This document shows positions 46,496 through 59,487 of a stretch of DNA of 64,000 nucleotides, one piece after another. Origin of the DNA: Hsuehochloa calcarea (taxonomy: Eukaryota; Streptophyta; Magnoliopsida; Poales; Poaceae); assembly GCA_036346395.1 (NCBI GenBank), contig CM070604.1, forward strand, positions 31,709,662 through 31,773,661, in the 5' to 3' direction. Under the pieces are notes generated by a model. That model worked only from the letters and a program-made list of their open reading frames with translations. It searched no databases and was not told the origin of the DNA. Each line of letters starts with the position of its first letter. The first letter of the stretch is position 1. The translations under genes and the position numbers were made by a program.

Positions 46496-49141
46496 CTACC
46501 TTAAACAAATTCCTCAAAAATCAGCTGTTTAATTCAAACCCTAACGGGTTTTCACTGTTCATTGGGTTCGAGTCAGACTCGGGCTCGAGCCACTTGACTG
46601 GGTTCGATCAACTAACTGCACCGCCTCAGTCGTTTGGGCGCGAGCGTGGTGAGTCGTTGGATCAGCATCAAACGGCCCACGATCGCGTGAACGTACGGAC
46701 CAACTGAGCGCGCCGATCCCAATGAACCGTTGGATTCTAAATCAAAGGCCCACGATTGCGTGAACGTTGGACCATCTGAACGCCTCACGCAACGTGAACC
46801 GTAGGATCCAAATCAACAACCCAGGTTTAAGCAAACAATCGAATCGTTATAATCACCCCGTTCTTTTTGAACCGTTCGATTTCAATCCAACGGTGGAAAA
46901 GTCATCTCCTTCCTCGGGTCAGAGCGCAGCGTCGAGTCCAGCAATGGCGTGAGCAGAGGAGAAAGCGCGCAGTGTTGAGTCACCTCCGGGGTCGCCTTTA
47001 AACGGCTATCTCTGCGCGCATTAAATGCCCGTCGTGCTCCTGCCTCAGAAGTCCATGATTCAACTGCTCCCATCGCTCTCAAGTGCTCTCATGGAAGTAT
47101 TGACCGAAGAGAAATATCGCCGTTGCTCTCTGCCATTCTCAGCTATTAAATCTCCATTGCTTCACTCCTGGCTTCCTTTAGCACTTCCGCAACTCTAGCT
47201 AGCACCCACAGGCTTGTTTGAGCTGCAATCACTCGAAATCAACTCGGCCGCCATTGTTGAGCTTCGAGCTTACGGTGAAGGCGGTACAGCAAGGGCTCTC
47301 TCCTTTCAATTCTTGCTCCCTCTGCTCCATCTTTACTCTCTTGAGCTTAACCCTCACTCAATTTTGTTCATTTCGCTCAGGGCTTGACTGAATTTGGATT
47401 TTCCCATTTTCGGCCGAAATCCCCATTTTTCGTCACCAGAGCAGACTCAACCCTTCTCTGTGCATTTTCTGTGCTCAGGTAACTCCTTATTAGTTCCTAG
47501 TTGCTTGGCACCCGCTTACTTGGACCGCAGCAGAGCTCATTTGCAATTTTCGTTTTCGGCCATTTTGGGTCGTCTTTGTCATCTCCGGCTTGCCGGCGTT
47601 CTAGACCGCCGCAGCCAAAACTGTTCGTACCATGGGGTGCGCTAGGTTGTTAAGAATCCATTTTGGGTATTTGCTCGCACCGCCGCGGCCAGAGTCGCCG
47701 GCGACGAGCCTCTTTTCACCGTCGTTTTGTCGGATGAAAACAGGGACGAGCTTTTGAACGTGATTCGATGTGGACCGTCGATCCTTAGATCTACGGCCCA
47801 GGATCGCGCGAATGTTTGAATTAATCGCACGCCTGGATCAGTGGACCGTTGGATCCAAGATCAACAGCCCCGATTCGAGTCCGCGTGGGTCGTTGGATCC
47901 AAGATCAACGGCTCATGTGCGTGTGAACGTTCGGACCGCCCGAACGTCCTGATCCACGTGAACCGTTGGAGCCAAATCAAACGGTGAGCGTTTAGGGTTT
48001 GTGAGTCACGCGTTTTAAATTCGGATTTTCCCGAAAGGATTAATTGTCAACTGGAAAATGTAATTAACTTGTAAAAAACTATTTCATTTTAATTACTTTT
48101 CGGATCATTCAAATTTTGTTAGTTATGTTTTTAACTAAACTTTAATCTAAAAATGGTTCTAACCTCAGTTTATCTCCAGAAAATTTTGCTAAAATGTTGG
48201 TGCAATGAATAGTAGTATTATGATTTATAAGGCTGAGCAAAATTATTTTGCTCATATCTTTTGCATTAAGAATCCAAATCAATTGGTTCTTATTGCTAAA
48301 TTCCTTATAAATCATGCTCTTGCTGCTGTAAAATTTTCAAAATATTTGGAGAAAGTTGCTGTTGAGTCTTTGTGTTTTCTTCGTTCTTATCGGTTCTTTT
48401 TCGCTTTCTCGTTAGGTTCCGAATAGCACGTTGATAACTTAAGTGATACTCCGCAACATCTTGAACCACAGCAAACAGGTAAGCAGTTTGATCATGTTAA
48501 TCCCAGTAGTTTTCAAGTCTAATATATTGATTTCAACTTGTATGTATGTATTGCTATTTTGTTGTTAAATTATTGTTAGTATCCTATAGTTGCATAATCG
48601 GTAGGAATTGATTATTCTCTACTACCATGAGCCTAAATTACTTGATGTGATTTGAGTTCGATGGATGAGCTCTTGTCACTTAGTAGATTGCGAATTAAAA
48701 TTGCTTAGAAATGCTTAGTTAGATAGTAATGGGCGATCATCGATTTAGTCGATGATCTTGATCACACATCTAATTATTACTCCTTTATGTCTAGCACTTG
48801 TGCTTTGTTATTTTGTAGAGTCAAAATCTGAAAATGAAAAAAAAATTGATTTGGACTTGGGCAAGGGGTTGGATGGTGGGTTATTGGGTTTGTGGATGTC
48901 TTGCCTAAGTCAACAAGGACTGAACATCTTGTGTCATACTCTCCAAGTATTTTTACTCTCTTGACTTAGTACTTTGGCGTGTGTCATCTCCGAGTCGCTG
49001 GAGGGGGTTGTGTGTGTTGTGTGAAAAAAGATATGTGTTCTTGTGTTGGGTGTGCGGTGGTGGAGATTCCGGGTAGGCTCTCCACCTCGAGGGGCGTCGT
49101 AGTTGTCCAAGGTTTTACCCGTGAGGGGTAGTTGACCGAGA

Positions 49142-49270
49142 CTTACTGGTCTATGTCTTCGACTACACTGGTCTAAGGCTTCGACCACAATGGTCTATGC
49201 CTTCGATCACACTGCTCTAAAATAATTGGTCTAAAACTTCGACCACCCTGATCTAAAACCACTGGTATGA
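49142..49270. repeat. 22-bp minisatellite
   Basis: Units of the type CTGGTCTAAGGCTTCGACCA start at 49146, 49168 and 49190, with decayed copies to about 49270. It begins where similarity to the Tekay-like LTR ends. Confidence 0.8.
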
Positions 49271-49575
49271 GACTTTCTATGCTTTGAAATTTCAAGAATA
49301 AATAAGTATTTACATATATGATCCAATTCCAACATAATAAAGATGGATCATGTGAGAGCGCGAGGACCTACTGGAATTCCACACGAGCATTTTTTTCTGT
49401 ACGTGGGATTTGCATGAAAATCTTAGTAAAAGGGCCCTATGGAGAGATTATGTGACTCCGCCATTAGTGGTACTACCGCCCTAACTAACACTTTCTATAC
49501 GTTATCCTGTCGACTCGAGCAGTATGTTTTTACAGTCATTAATTAGATCCAAAGGGTATCTCACATTCTCACATG
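49271..49575. other. Unassigned sequence
   Basis: Nothing recognised: no coding similarity and no repeat structure. Confidence 0.5.
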
Positions 49576-50066
49576 TATTCCCTCCCGTCGTAAAAGAGTG
49601 GCATCTTAAAATACATACAGTCAAAATGTATTAATTTTAACCAAAAATATTATATAGCACATATAGTTTGGATATATCAAAATTGTACGAGTGAATTTGT
49701 CATAGAAAATACTTTCATAATACTACACTTTTATAACTTTTTTGAATATGTAATAATGAAAATTTAGTAGTCAAAATGACATCTTGTTGACTTTGAAAAG
49801 TTAATATTTCCTCCGGTCATAAAAGATTGACACCCTAGAACCTGTACAGTCAAAACGTTTTTTTACTTTGACCAAAAATATTGTTTGGAACATGTAGTTT
49901 GGATATATGAAAATTGTATGAGTGAATTTGTCATAAAAAATACTTTCGTAATAATACTCTTATGTAAGATTGCTGAATGTATGATAATAAAATTTTAATA
50001 GTCAAAATAACATCTTGTTCACTTTGAAAAGTCAAAAGCGTCACTCATTTGCGACTCTCGGGAGTA
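49576..50066. mobile_element. Tandem dimer of a Stowaway-like MITE
   Basis: The left end TATTCCCTCCCGTCG and right end CTCGGGAGTA resemble the Stowaway terminus next to TA. A second left end, TATTTCCTCCGGTC, starts at 49805. The two halves (49576-49804 and 49805-50066) align well, sharing AAATATT, GTTTGGATATAT, GTGAATTTGTCAT and TTGACTTTGAAAAG-like phrases. Only the outer right inverted terminus is present, so the first copy lacks its right end. No transposase. Confidence 0.75.
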
Positions 50067-51525
50067 CCAATCTAGAGGAGGCATGTATGGCCGGTTTTCT
50101 TGAATGCCACAATAGAGACAAGATAGAAGATGTCAAAACTTAAGCATCAATGCTTGCGTGTGAGCGTGTATAAGCATGTAATCTCCCATAAGAATAGATG
50201 CTTGCATTAACGAGTTATATTCTTAGTATAAGGTGCTTGATGATACAACATACTGATCCATCACTTTCAAGTTCGTTTCTGGAGATGCTTGAAAAGACAA
50301 AGTAAGAACAGTATATACCTTGGTTATAAGTATGCAACTTTCTTATTATAAAGTACTAGTTAGTGTTACGAGTTTATATTTCTTTTCTTGCATCCGTTGT
50401 GCTTGTACTCTACTACTCCATGTTTCTTGAGTTGGTCTGCCATTCAAATATACTACCATGCACGTCACAAAGTAGGATTAACAACGCAAGCAAAGTGTAA
50501 GGACATCAAATTTGCACGCCATTACATCATGCATGCATGCTAAATGTACGCATCTCCTTTTCAATTTGCTGCTAATTAATCTTGCAAACATTTTAAGTGC
50601 TGACAAAACTACAAGTGTTACGTCGACATGCAGCTAGCACACCAGCTAGCCGCTACCATTATGAGCCGTTGGGTTAACGTTGGACTACGTATTTAGTTTA
50701 ATCGGGATAAGATCATGAGAGATCGATAAAATTCAACTCCGCTCTCGTGCACGCATGCCTGCCTTTTAAGCTTCAACTAGCCGACCTAAGTACGTGTTCC
50801 GACGTGACACCTCACGTACCGCCAAATTAAATTAAGCTGCAGTTCTCGACTCGAACAACTACGAGCAAAAAATACACCGACCCGCGTGTCGTAGTCGACA
50901 AGAAGATTATCACATGTCTAAATGATGCCCTTCCAAGCCGTGACCGACTGGAAATTCCCGGTCTTCGTCGCTGGAGGAAGCTTCTGTTCAACGCCCCGAA
51001 CCAGATTCTCAAGAACGACTGTGCATTCTTCGATCGCCATAAAATTCATAGAGTTCTAAAGGACAGAGGCTGCGCACCATGATCGAACCGGTTAATTAGC
51101 AGCAATTATGTTCAGAGTCCAGTAATATAATTTTTAAATGTAAATTAATTTAGAATATGACGCTCGCATGCCATATACAGGAGAAGAGGTACGAGTACAG
51201 GGCTGAAATAATGTTCTATTTGCTGTTCCACACGATCAACAACATCAAATCCCTCCCTGGCATATTGGAGAGGTACAGGCCCTGCAACACGTCACAGTAG
51301 AATATTACGAACTGTCTAGTAACATCTGTGTCAATATACAATGACATTCAATTACTTGTTCAATAAAAGTGTTCGTATAACAGTGTTTTACTTTGAAACT
51401 ACTAGCTTGGGCAGTCGATTCTATACTTAGTCGAACATTGTTTTCATTTTTCAATCATCTGTTTTCATGTAGTAAATGTTCATATTATACAACGTAAAAA
51501 GTTAAGCTCCAGCCCCGTTTGTGAT
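50067..51525. other. Low-copy-looking region with two unexplained open stretches
   Basis: No retroelement similarity is seen. An 83-codon plus-strand open stretch without ATG lies at 50831-51082, and a 39-codon stretch at about 51181-51300 is preceded by an acceptor-like ATATACAG. Neither resembles a protein I can name. They could be exon relics or chance. Confidence 0.25.
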
Positions 51526-52207
51526 GTATATTATGTCCACGGAAGGCACATATCATACAGTAAAATGTCTACGTAAATGCAGTTAATATGCACACAGTTC
51601 GTCAGTAAAACATCCAAGTCACAGCAATTGTGGTTGGATAACCAGTAAATAACAAACCTCAATGAAGTAAAACATCGCAATATGCACAGTACTTGCCAAC
51701 GAGAGAAAGAGTCAGTAATATTTACGCGGCATTTTTATAGTAAGAGAGTACATACAGAACAATAAAATAAATTCACTCCACGAAACATTTTTTTGTCTGC
51801 CACCAAACACAGTAACTGTTGCTGGATACCCAATAAAATAAAATTCTCAATGCAGCAAAACTTTGCCATACACACAATAATTCTCAACAAACAAGCATTA
51901 GTAATATTACGTCCAGTTTACAGTAAGATATCTGGTATAGAATAGTAGAACAACTTATGTCATGAGACATATTTTTTGTCTAACACCAAAGAAAGTAATC
52001 GCGACAGAATACCTAGTAAAAGGCGATTGTCAATGCGGTAAAACTTTGTCATACACATAGTAATTCCCAACAAACTAGCATTTGTAATATTACGTGCCCT
52101 TTACAGTAATAGAGCCCATACAGAATAGTAAATAAATTATGCACGTCCGATGTCCTGTGTCCAGCACAGCAATAAATGACCGGGGTAAATTGCATGGAGT
52201 CAGCACG
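51526..52207. repeat. Degenerate tandem repeat, unit about 183-189 bp
   Basis: The landmark GTAATATTACG recurs at 51715, 51901 and 52084, with a weaker match at 51526. The following phrases (CACAGTAACTG..TGGATACC, CTCAATGCAGCAAAACTTTG, ACACAATAATTCTCAAC) recur in the same order. Three to four units are present. The array is cut by the LTR at 52208. Confidence 0.8.
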
Positions 52208-55200
52208 TGTGATATCCCAAAATCGAATCCGTTTCAAGTCAAGTGATTGCACAAAAGGCACAACCCTAGACATAAAACGAAACCGATTTCAAGATTCCCT
52301 GATATGCGTCTTATATTAGTTCCCAAGGATCAGTGACTAACATGCACGTACCCAAACAACATTGATCACAACCATAGCCAAATATGCCAAAAATTATTAG
52401 AAAAAATGTTAAAATTTCGATAAATAGGACATTATGGCCCGATTTTCCATAAGGCGGCCGACTGGCCAAATAATTAGAATTTAATCAATTACAACGAAAT
52501 ATAGAGAGAATACCAGGTTGGCTTGCCCATACCCACAAGCAACTAACTGGGGTGTTAAAGCCGTTGCACCTGCCACAATCATCCTAATCTGAACAAGCGG
52601 ATATCCGGATTAAGTACAAAAGGTACTCGCAAGTCTTACACAAACTAATAAAAGAAACTGTATGATAGACACTATACAAAGGAGAAGAATTTATACATGC
52701 TAAAGGTTGACCAAATGAGAGACTTTAATGGCTTAAGTTTTGCATAAAGCGCACAAGTTTTCATCCTACTAATTTGTAAATACCATTTATCAAACACAAT
52801 TTTGGCAAAAGAATTTTAAATGACAATGATATAAACATAGATCAATAATACCAAAGTGGCAACCCGCTTTGATAAGCTAAACTGCATGACATACCTGTCA
52901 TGTCGATACCAAGTTGTCCCCATGTCCAATTTTAGTTTAGAGTCTAACAGTGATGTCAGTCAAGACCCAAGCGTTGTCTGTAACCATGGACACGGCTATT
53001 CGAATAGTTTATAAACCTGCAGGGGAGTACATCTTTACCACATGACTTGATCAGCCTGTAAGCCTCCAGATACTAACACACTTTCTTTGGTATGTCAGCC
53101 AAAGAAATCAAGACTCGGTATTTTTCAGCAAGAAAACCATATTGAAGTGAACCACCCATGCATGATGAAATCCCATTTAGTGCTAGCTATACCGCCTACT
53201 AACTAACCGGGCATGCAAGTTGTGTTGGAGGGGCCAATATAAGGAGTTAGCATGTGGGTCGACTGCCCAACATCAAAATAAAAATAGCGCTCACTTGCAC
53301 ATTATATCCATACATTGGGTTTCTAAGAAACATAAGATTTCACGGTCACATGTCCTCATACCATCTATGTTTCAAATCAATAATACATTCCCCTTACTTG
53401 ACCAAGCGGCTCCCATACACCGCGTATGGAAGTACGAGTGATACATCGAGTGACAGCCCGAAGTTCGGTTCTTAACTGTCCGAACAAGCCTTTTCACTAA
53501 ACCTGAATCTCGTGCACGAAGGTACCCACACTACTAACCACTTGTCCACACCAAAATCAGTTTTAAGTAAACAAACTTTAGACTCAAAAATCATATTCGA
53601 AGATCTGAACCAAAACCATAAATGTAAAACTTGTTCAGTGTTTTCCACGATTGACGTGATAATCCCGTCGACCAAAACTACCGAATCTAAAGACTTGCAT
53701 GGCTAAGCATTCATATTATTGGTAAATATTAACACATGACAACTAACTTAAGCATAGTTGTATGGATTTATCAAGGACAACCTGTAAGAGTTAAGACATA
53801 GCTAACTAGACTCACAAATTATCGATATAACAAAATAGCATGCAAGCAGTATAATTGCAATTCAAAATACTACATTTACAAAATCTGGGATCAACATGAT
53901 GCAAGAGGATGCTTGCCTTTTGGAAGTCCACTTGTTCACTCTCGGAGTCGTACTTGTTCACTTCGTGCAATTCGGAATCTAAAGGGAAAACACGATAACA
54001 GATAAACACCGATAAAGCTAAAAAATCCAAAATGCTCAAAAATGCATGATATTTATATATTAGTGAGATTATGATTTTATATGCATTTAGTTGAAAGAAT
54101 TTTAGTTCACTTGGAGTTCATATGAATTTCTATGGGTTTTTGGAGTTAATTCAATTTCTAACGTAGTAATAATCATGTTCTGACTATTCTAAAATTAATT
54201 CGAATTCTAAAATTTTCTGAGATAGTAACCTATTTCAAACCTATGCCCAGTGATAAAACATTAGTAAATAAAAACATTAAAATTGGTTTCACAAAAATTG
54301 GAGTTGAAAAGTAGTTATCAATTTATGAAATTGAAACTATAACAAAATGGTCTACTGTTATTTGACATGTAAATAATTTAACTCTTGCCTTCTAAATATC
54401 TTTACTCCTTTAGACTAAAAACTAATGGCTAGCAACTAAGAGGTTTACTTACTGATCTTTGTATCTTCTCTCAATTAGTCTTTTAATTCCTTAACAAGTA
54501 TATTTAGAAGAATAGCTCAATTCATCATCTCACTAACTACTATGATAACTATTCACTTATAATTGAAAATACAGTAGCTTCCTGCTTGTTTTGAATAACA
54601 ATATTAGGTTGTCAGATTGGATTGCTACTGCTAACTTAACAGCTAATTGAATCAATAACTACCTAAGTACTAGTATTAGAATTTACAGAAAATTACTATC
54701 AAAACCCATTACCTTCTAATTTCTTAACCATTTTACTAATAATAAATAGTTTACTAACCACCTTGGTAACTATTCCATTGTATTAGAACAGTTATAAGCC
54801 TATGACTAAAACTGATTGCCTTCAGATTCACTTAACTGTGTATCCAACCTACAAAAGGACTTCTTCTAGAACTAAGGTGTTACCAGCTCATTTCCTTCTA
54901 ATTTCCACTTTCAAACTTGTTACTTCACTGGAATGACCTAAATGACATTCCCAAAATAAGTTAGCATTAGATAGTTAGTTTGGCCATTGGGTTCCATTAA
55001 CAAATTGCTTCAAGAAAAACTTCTAACTACTAGAAGTGATCATGCTATTATCCTTCTAACAATCCTGATCTTTTTCATAGTACTGTTATTGAAACCTACA
55101 ACAACATAAATATTTGAAATAAGTGCTACTTTATTCTGATTTCAAGTTTCAGAATAACTATTTCAATTGAGTGACTTATTGGACATGTACAATATTTGTT

Positions 55201-57172
55201 AGCACAAGAAGCTGAGTTTACAAATGGCTTCCCTACTGACCATTTAGATTTTCTCCCAATCCACTTCTTTTCTCTGCTGGTTTCTGAAACTTTGCAACTA
55301 TATTGGGTTTTCAGATTTGGTTGCTCTCTTATGGTTTCAAAATATTCATCTCCATACTTGATTATCATATTTGACTAATACTAGTAGATAAAGGCTCAAC
55401 TGACTAAATGACTCAATAACATATCTAACTACTACCCTAACAGTGACATTTTCAAAATTTAATAGCACAAGACAAAGGTTATACAAGAAGGTTATACTGA
55501 CAATCCAAATTTTCTTTTAAACCTCTTCTCTAATCATTCATACAACTATGAGTGTTTGAAACTTAAAATCACCAATTCAATAATTCATTTGCTAAGCACT
55601 TCTTCTTAATTAATTTAACAGGCATTAACAAATTCTATTAGCATTTGCATAACAGAGAGGGGAAAATCTCAATTACAGAGAACCGAAAACAGGGGGGCCA
55701 ACACAGAGAGCTCGGGCCGAATTGGGGCGGTGGCCATCGCCGGTGACAGGGAGGTTGGCGGCAGCGGCAAGTAGCAAAAATGGAACCAGGGCAGCATGGT
55801 GGTCCTAGTGGTGGTGGAGGCGCAGCCGGAGAGGGACAGTGGCAGCGCGGCGAGGTCGTGTGGCGGCCGGCCATGGGGGAGATGAAGGCGCGGCGGCGCT
55901 GAGGTGGAAGAGGGAAAAATTTAGGGGATGCATGAGCATCGGCTGTGTGTGTGGAACTCACCGGAGTGGTTGGTGGAGGTTGCGGAGGGCCGAAGCGAGC
56001 TGGCGACGGTGAGCCGGGGCGGCGCGGGGTTGCTCACCGTGGGGGTGGTGCTACGGTGAGGGGGTGCCAGTGTGAGTGGTGGAAGGAGGTCGGGGGCCAT
56101 GAGGGGGTGCTTCCATGCGGAGGAATCGAAGGGGGTCTTACCGGAGTGGGAATGGCAGTTGCGGTGGCGGCTTTGACCGTGGTCGAGGAAGAAAGGCGGT
56201 GCGCGACTCTCCGGTGGCTCAAGCTCCAAATTGGTAGAGGGGATTAGCTCCTTGTGGCGAAGAGCACACTGTGATGCGGGCGGGGATGGTCGAATTTGGC
56301 TGGAGCGGCCGGAACAACTTTGGAGGGGGTACGGCCATGGCCGAGCGTCTCTTGGGGCTTTGCCCGAATGGAGCTCGGGGAGAGGAAGAGAAGGTGGAGG
56401 AGATGAGGCCAGAGCATGGAGCGACAAGGGCAGTGCTAGGTTAGAGGAGCGACTACGTGACCCATGCACTCGGTAGCAAGCAACTGCGTGGCGCGTGAAC
56501 GTGGCTTGGGCACCGCTGATGAACAAGGAGCCAGTGCTCGGGGTGGGCCCCGCCGGTCAGTGGAGTTGAAGCAAAGGCAGCGTGGTTGGTCTGCTTGGTT
56601 GGGTCGGGTCCGGGCGAGTGAACGAGTTTGGTTGAATCAAGTCACAATGGTTTGGTTTGGTTTGGTTTGGTCGCTACAGTGCAAACGGTTCGGTCGGTCC
56701 AACAGTAAAAGGTTGATTTGGATTTTAAACTCCTCTACTTTGACCGAAATTTTAAAAATAGTAAATAAAAATAGAAAAATCTGAACTTTTTCATAGATAT
56801 TACTAGGATGACCTAGAAAACATAACCATTTTCCAACATCACTGTTCAGGTCTTAATTACTTATTTCTAAATCATTTATTGTAGGGCTTTTAGAATTGGT
56901 AATCTAATTTTCTTAGGGTTGATTTGAGGCCTAACAAATTGAGAAAATTAATATTTATTGATGACAAATATCTTAAGTTTTAAATAAATTATTTCCTAGA
57001 GAATTTCATACGTATTTATTATTGTTTTTATTTGGAGCTTCGATAGCGTTATTTGTTTAACTTTGATTTTTGAAAATTTACAAACGCAATAATTTATGAA
57101 AATGCTCCAGAATTCAAATGCATACCCATAAGATGCATAATAATTTAGTTTAATAAAAATGGGGTTGTGATA
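52208..57172 (-). mobile_element. Probable 5-kb solo LTR of a Tekay-like element
   Basis: On the plus strand it starts TGTGATATCCC and ends GGGGTTGTGATA, each explained by C-to-T decay of TGTGACATCCC and GTTGTGACA. Flanks GCACG (52203-52207) and GCACA (57173-57177) differ at one decayed CG. Minus orientation comes from the GC-rich leader-like region (55680-56640) preceding the hairpin (52612-52634), the same order as in the LTR at 6535-8815 read forward. It has a TATTCGAATA block at 52997-53006. Long frames such as 56526-55921 (minus) are Pro/Ser-rich low-complexity reading of GC-rich LTR and are not called genes. Confidence 0.5.
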
Positions 57173-57177
57173 GCACA

Positions 57178-57288
57178 GGAGACAACAACGGTGTGATGGA
57201 GGCAAATATGCACAACACGGGCCATGGGTGATTTATTTTTATCGTCAGCTGGTGGTCTCCTTCATCATTTTACTGTCAATTCTGTATG
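57178..57288. other. Short spacer between two LTRs
   Basis: About 110 bp of host-site sequence lie between the two solo LTRs. Nothing recognised. Confidence 0.5.
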
Positions 57289-57293
57289 ATGCG

Positions 57294-59487
57294 TGTAATA
57301 CCTCATTTATCCAGCTAGGTTGTATCGTTTCAATTATCTGGGAATATTATTCGAAAACGAGATTTAAAACTTTCCGGAACCGAATCGGTAAAAAGAAAGA
57401 AGTCGGAGGGGGTAAAAGAAACAACTTTCGTCGGATTTTTCCAAACAATGGGGTAAACGTTATTGTCGTCAACTTTGGGCCACAGAGTCGCGACCAGTGG
57501 CCCAAGAGGGGCCGGCCGCCCATGTAGGGCCGGCCAAAGGGGCCACTCCCCCAAAACCCTAGCCGCCTTTGCCCTTCCCTCCCCTTGGCCGCCTCCTCCT
57601 CCCCCAAACCGCCTCCTTGCTGCCCCTTGGTGCCCCTCGCAGCGGTGGTGCCAACTCCGGTGATCCCGTCGCTCCTCCTCAAGGTCCCTCCAACAACTCC
57701 GCTCCCGCCGACGCCGACGGCGTGCTCGCCGCCTTCTTCGGTGGCGGCCCTAGAAGAGAGAAGAGAGGGAAGGAGGAAGACCTGTGCAGCGGATCTTCGC
57801 TGCGTCTTACTGGTCTACAAGGGTAATTAGACCTCCGATTCGTTGTTTGATTCCATTAGAGTTGAGGATCCGATTGGATTTGTAGTTTCGCTTTGATTCT
57901 CATCAATAGATTGATTCTGCCCAAAGACGTTGTACCTCGCTTTGGGCGTCGTCGTAGAGGCCGAATTGGACATCTGTGTCTTCCGGGAATTGTTTCGGTT
58001 TCATTAGCTTTCTTTTGGCACCGGATCACGAATTTTTCACCCAGAGATTAAAAGTTATGACTGTTTTACCACGCATCGCTCTGTCTCATCGAAATTCAGG
58101 TATAGTCGGTTGCACCTAGGTTTTGATCTAGTTCGAGTCAGAACCAGGTCGGTCACCCAACTAGGTTTATAAATATAATTTCACCATGTTTCCAGGCTGA
58201 TAAAGATCACTTTATTTGGATCAGTGGTTTAAAAGCTAGAGCCTTTTCTTTAGGGCTGTTCTGAATTCTGGACAGACTGCAGTTATAGTTTTTCATTGGA
58301 TGGTTAGACCTCTGTTTTGGCCGAATTAGAGTTTACCATCAACCAGAGTTTCGTAGCCCGTTACGTTAAGAAAAGATGAGCACTAGTTTCAGGTCTTTTG
58401 GACTTACGGTTATTTATTGGTGAATTTTCTAGTAAAACTGCCAGTTTAGGGGTATTTAGAATGTTTGGGCGAATGGATCAAATTGAACCTTTTGGTTGGT
58501 TGGTTTGGTTAGATTTGTGGGAGGGCACGTGTAGCAAAGTCTTGCTCGTTTGTCCTCATTTTGATTATTCTTTATTGTAGGCGGTGAAGCGGTGAGTAGA
58601 GGGGTACCTCAGTTACCACCTAATCCGTCGCAGCGCGGAAGGCAAGTAACTTGTATACTATGATTGATGCATTATGTGATGTGTGAATGAATGATTATAT
58701 TTGTTCGTATTTGTAGATGAATGCCATGAGTATCTTTTCATTTATGAGTACTATTCAATATTGCCATAGGATCACATCATGACATGCATAAATTAACTTT
58801 GTAAGACCCATCAATTCCAGTATGGGCACTTGAAAATCCCATCAATTCCAGAATGGGTACGTGAGTCCACCATTCCAATGTGGGCCACGTTACGTGAGTC
58901 CATCATTCCAATGTGGGCCACGTTGGACGGTCGTATGAAACGTTCTTCATACGATTACTTTAAGTGAACACCGACGGGTGTTTCACTCGCTATACCGGTA
59001 TATGCTGCGATATGTCCAATTCCTTCAATGCATCATTCCACTTCATCCATTCATAAAGTTGTTTCAAATAATGTTCAAATTATGATAGTGATATATTGTT
59101 CATGGTATGTTTGATTGTTACATACAATTACTTGCTGAGTCTTTGGCTCATTCTTGCTTTATTGTCTTATTTAGGTAAATGACAAGGAAGAATGATCTCG
59201 TGGAGGGTAGTTCAACACGATGCACTCACTACCATAAACCAAACATTTTGAGAACTTTTACTGTTGTTAATTATGACTTGTGTTGAATTGTAATAAGCCA
59301 TTTTGGTCATAACTACCGTATCACTCTGAATTGTTTATTTCCATTCCGTTGGTTAAACTTGTTGATGAATTCTTGTTTCCGTATAATCTTATTACTTGCT
59401 TCACCTTGTCATGCGTTTCGATGTTATTCTTCTAAAGAGTAGTGGTTGTAGGTGACATCTTGACTTCCTTATAGTCAGGGTGTTACA
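57294..59487 (+). mobile_element. Solo LTR, diverged relative of the LARD-like LTR
   Basis: The 2194-bp LTR starts TGTAATACCTC, ends CAGGGTGTTACA, and has perfect target duplication ATGCG at 57289-57293 and 59488-59492. Matching blocks with 6535-8815 occur in the same order: GGGCCGGCC near the start, GGTCTACAAGGGTAA, GATAAAGATCACTTTATTTGGATCAG, GGCGGTGAAGCGGTGAGT, CATCAATTCCA repeats and CTTGCTGAGTC. It is clearly older than the two LARD LTRs. Confidence 0.92.

Larger units (their letters stand above)
45263..49143 (+). mobile_element. Truncated Tekay-like LTR (second copy)
   Basis: It starts TGTAACATCCCAAATGTGG and follows the LTR at 17259-21463 from its start to about position 20465. It then ends about 1 kb short of the expected LTR end. 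It contains a solo LTR at 45694-46495. It lacks several units of inverted-repeat array B. It inserted in gypsy RT; the preceding five bases are GAGGA. Confidence 0.85.

Noticed and set aside
55638..56526. Long minus-strand reading frames rich in Pro, Ser and Ala (up to 201 codons)
   Set aside because: They lie in the GC-rich part of a long LTR. Composition is low-complexity, several frames are open at once, and no domain is visible.
57463..57830. Pro-rich frames near the start of a solo LTR
   Set aside because: They overlap each other, lie in LTR sequence with GC-rich bias, and match nothing.
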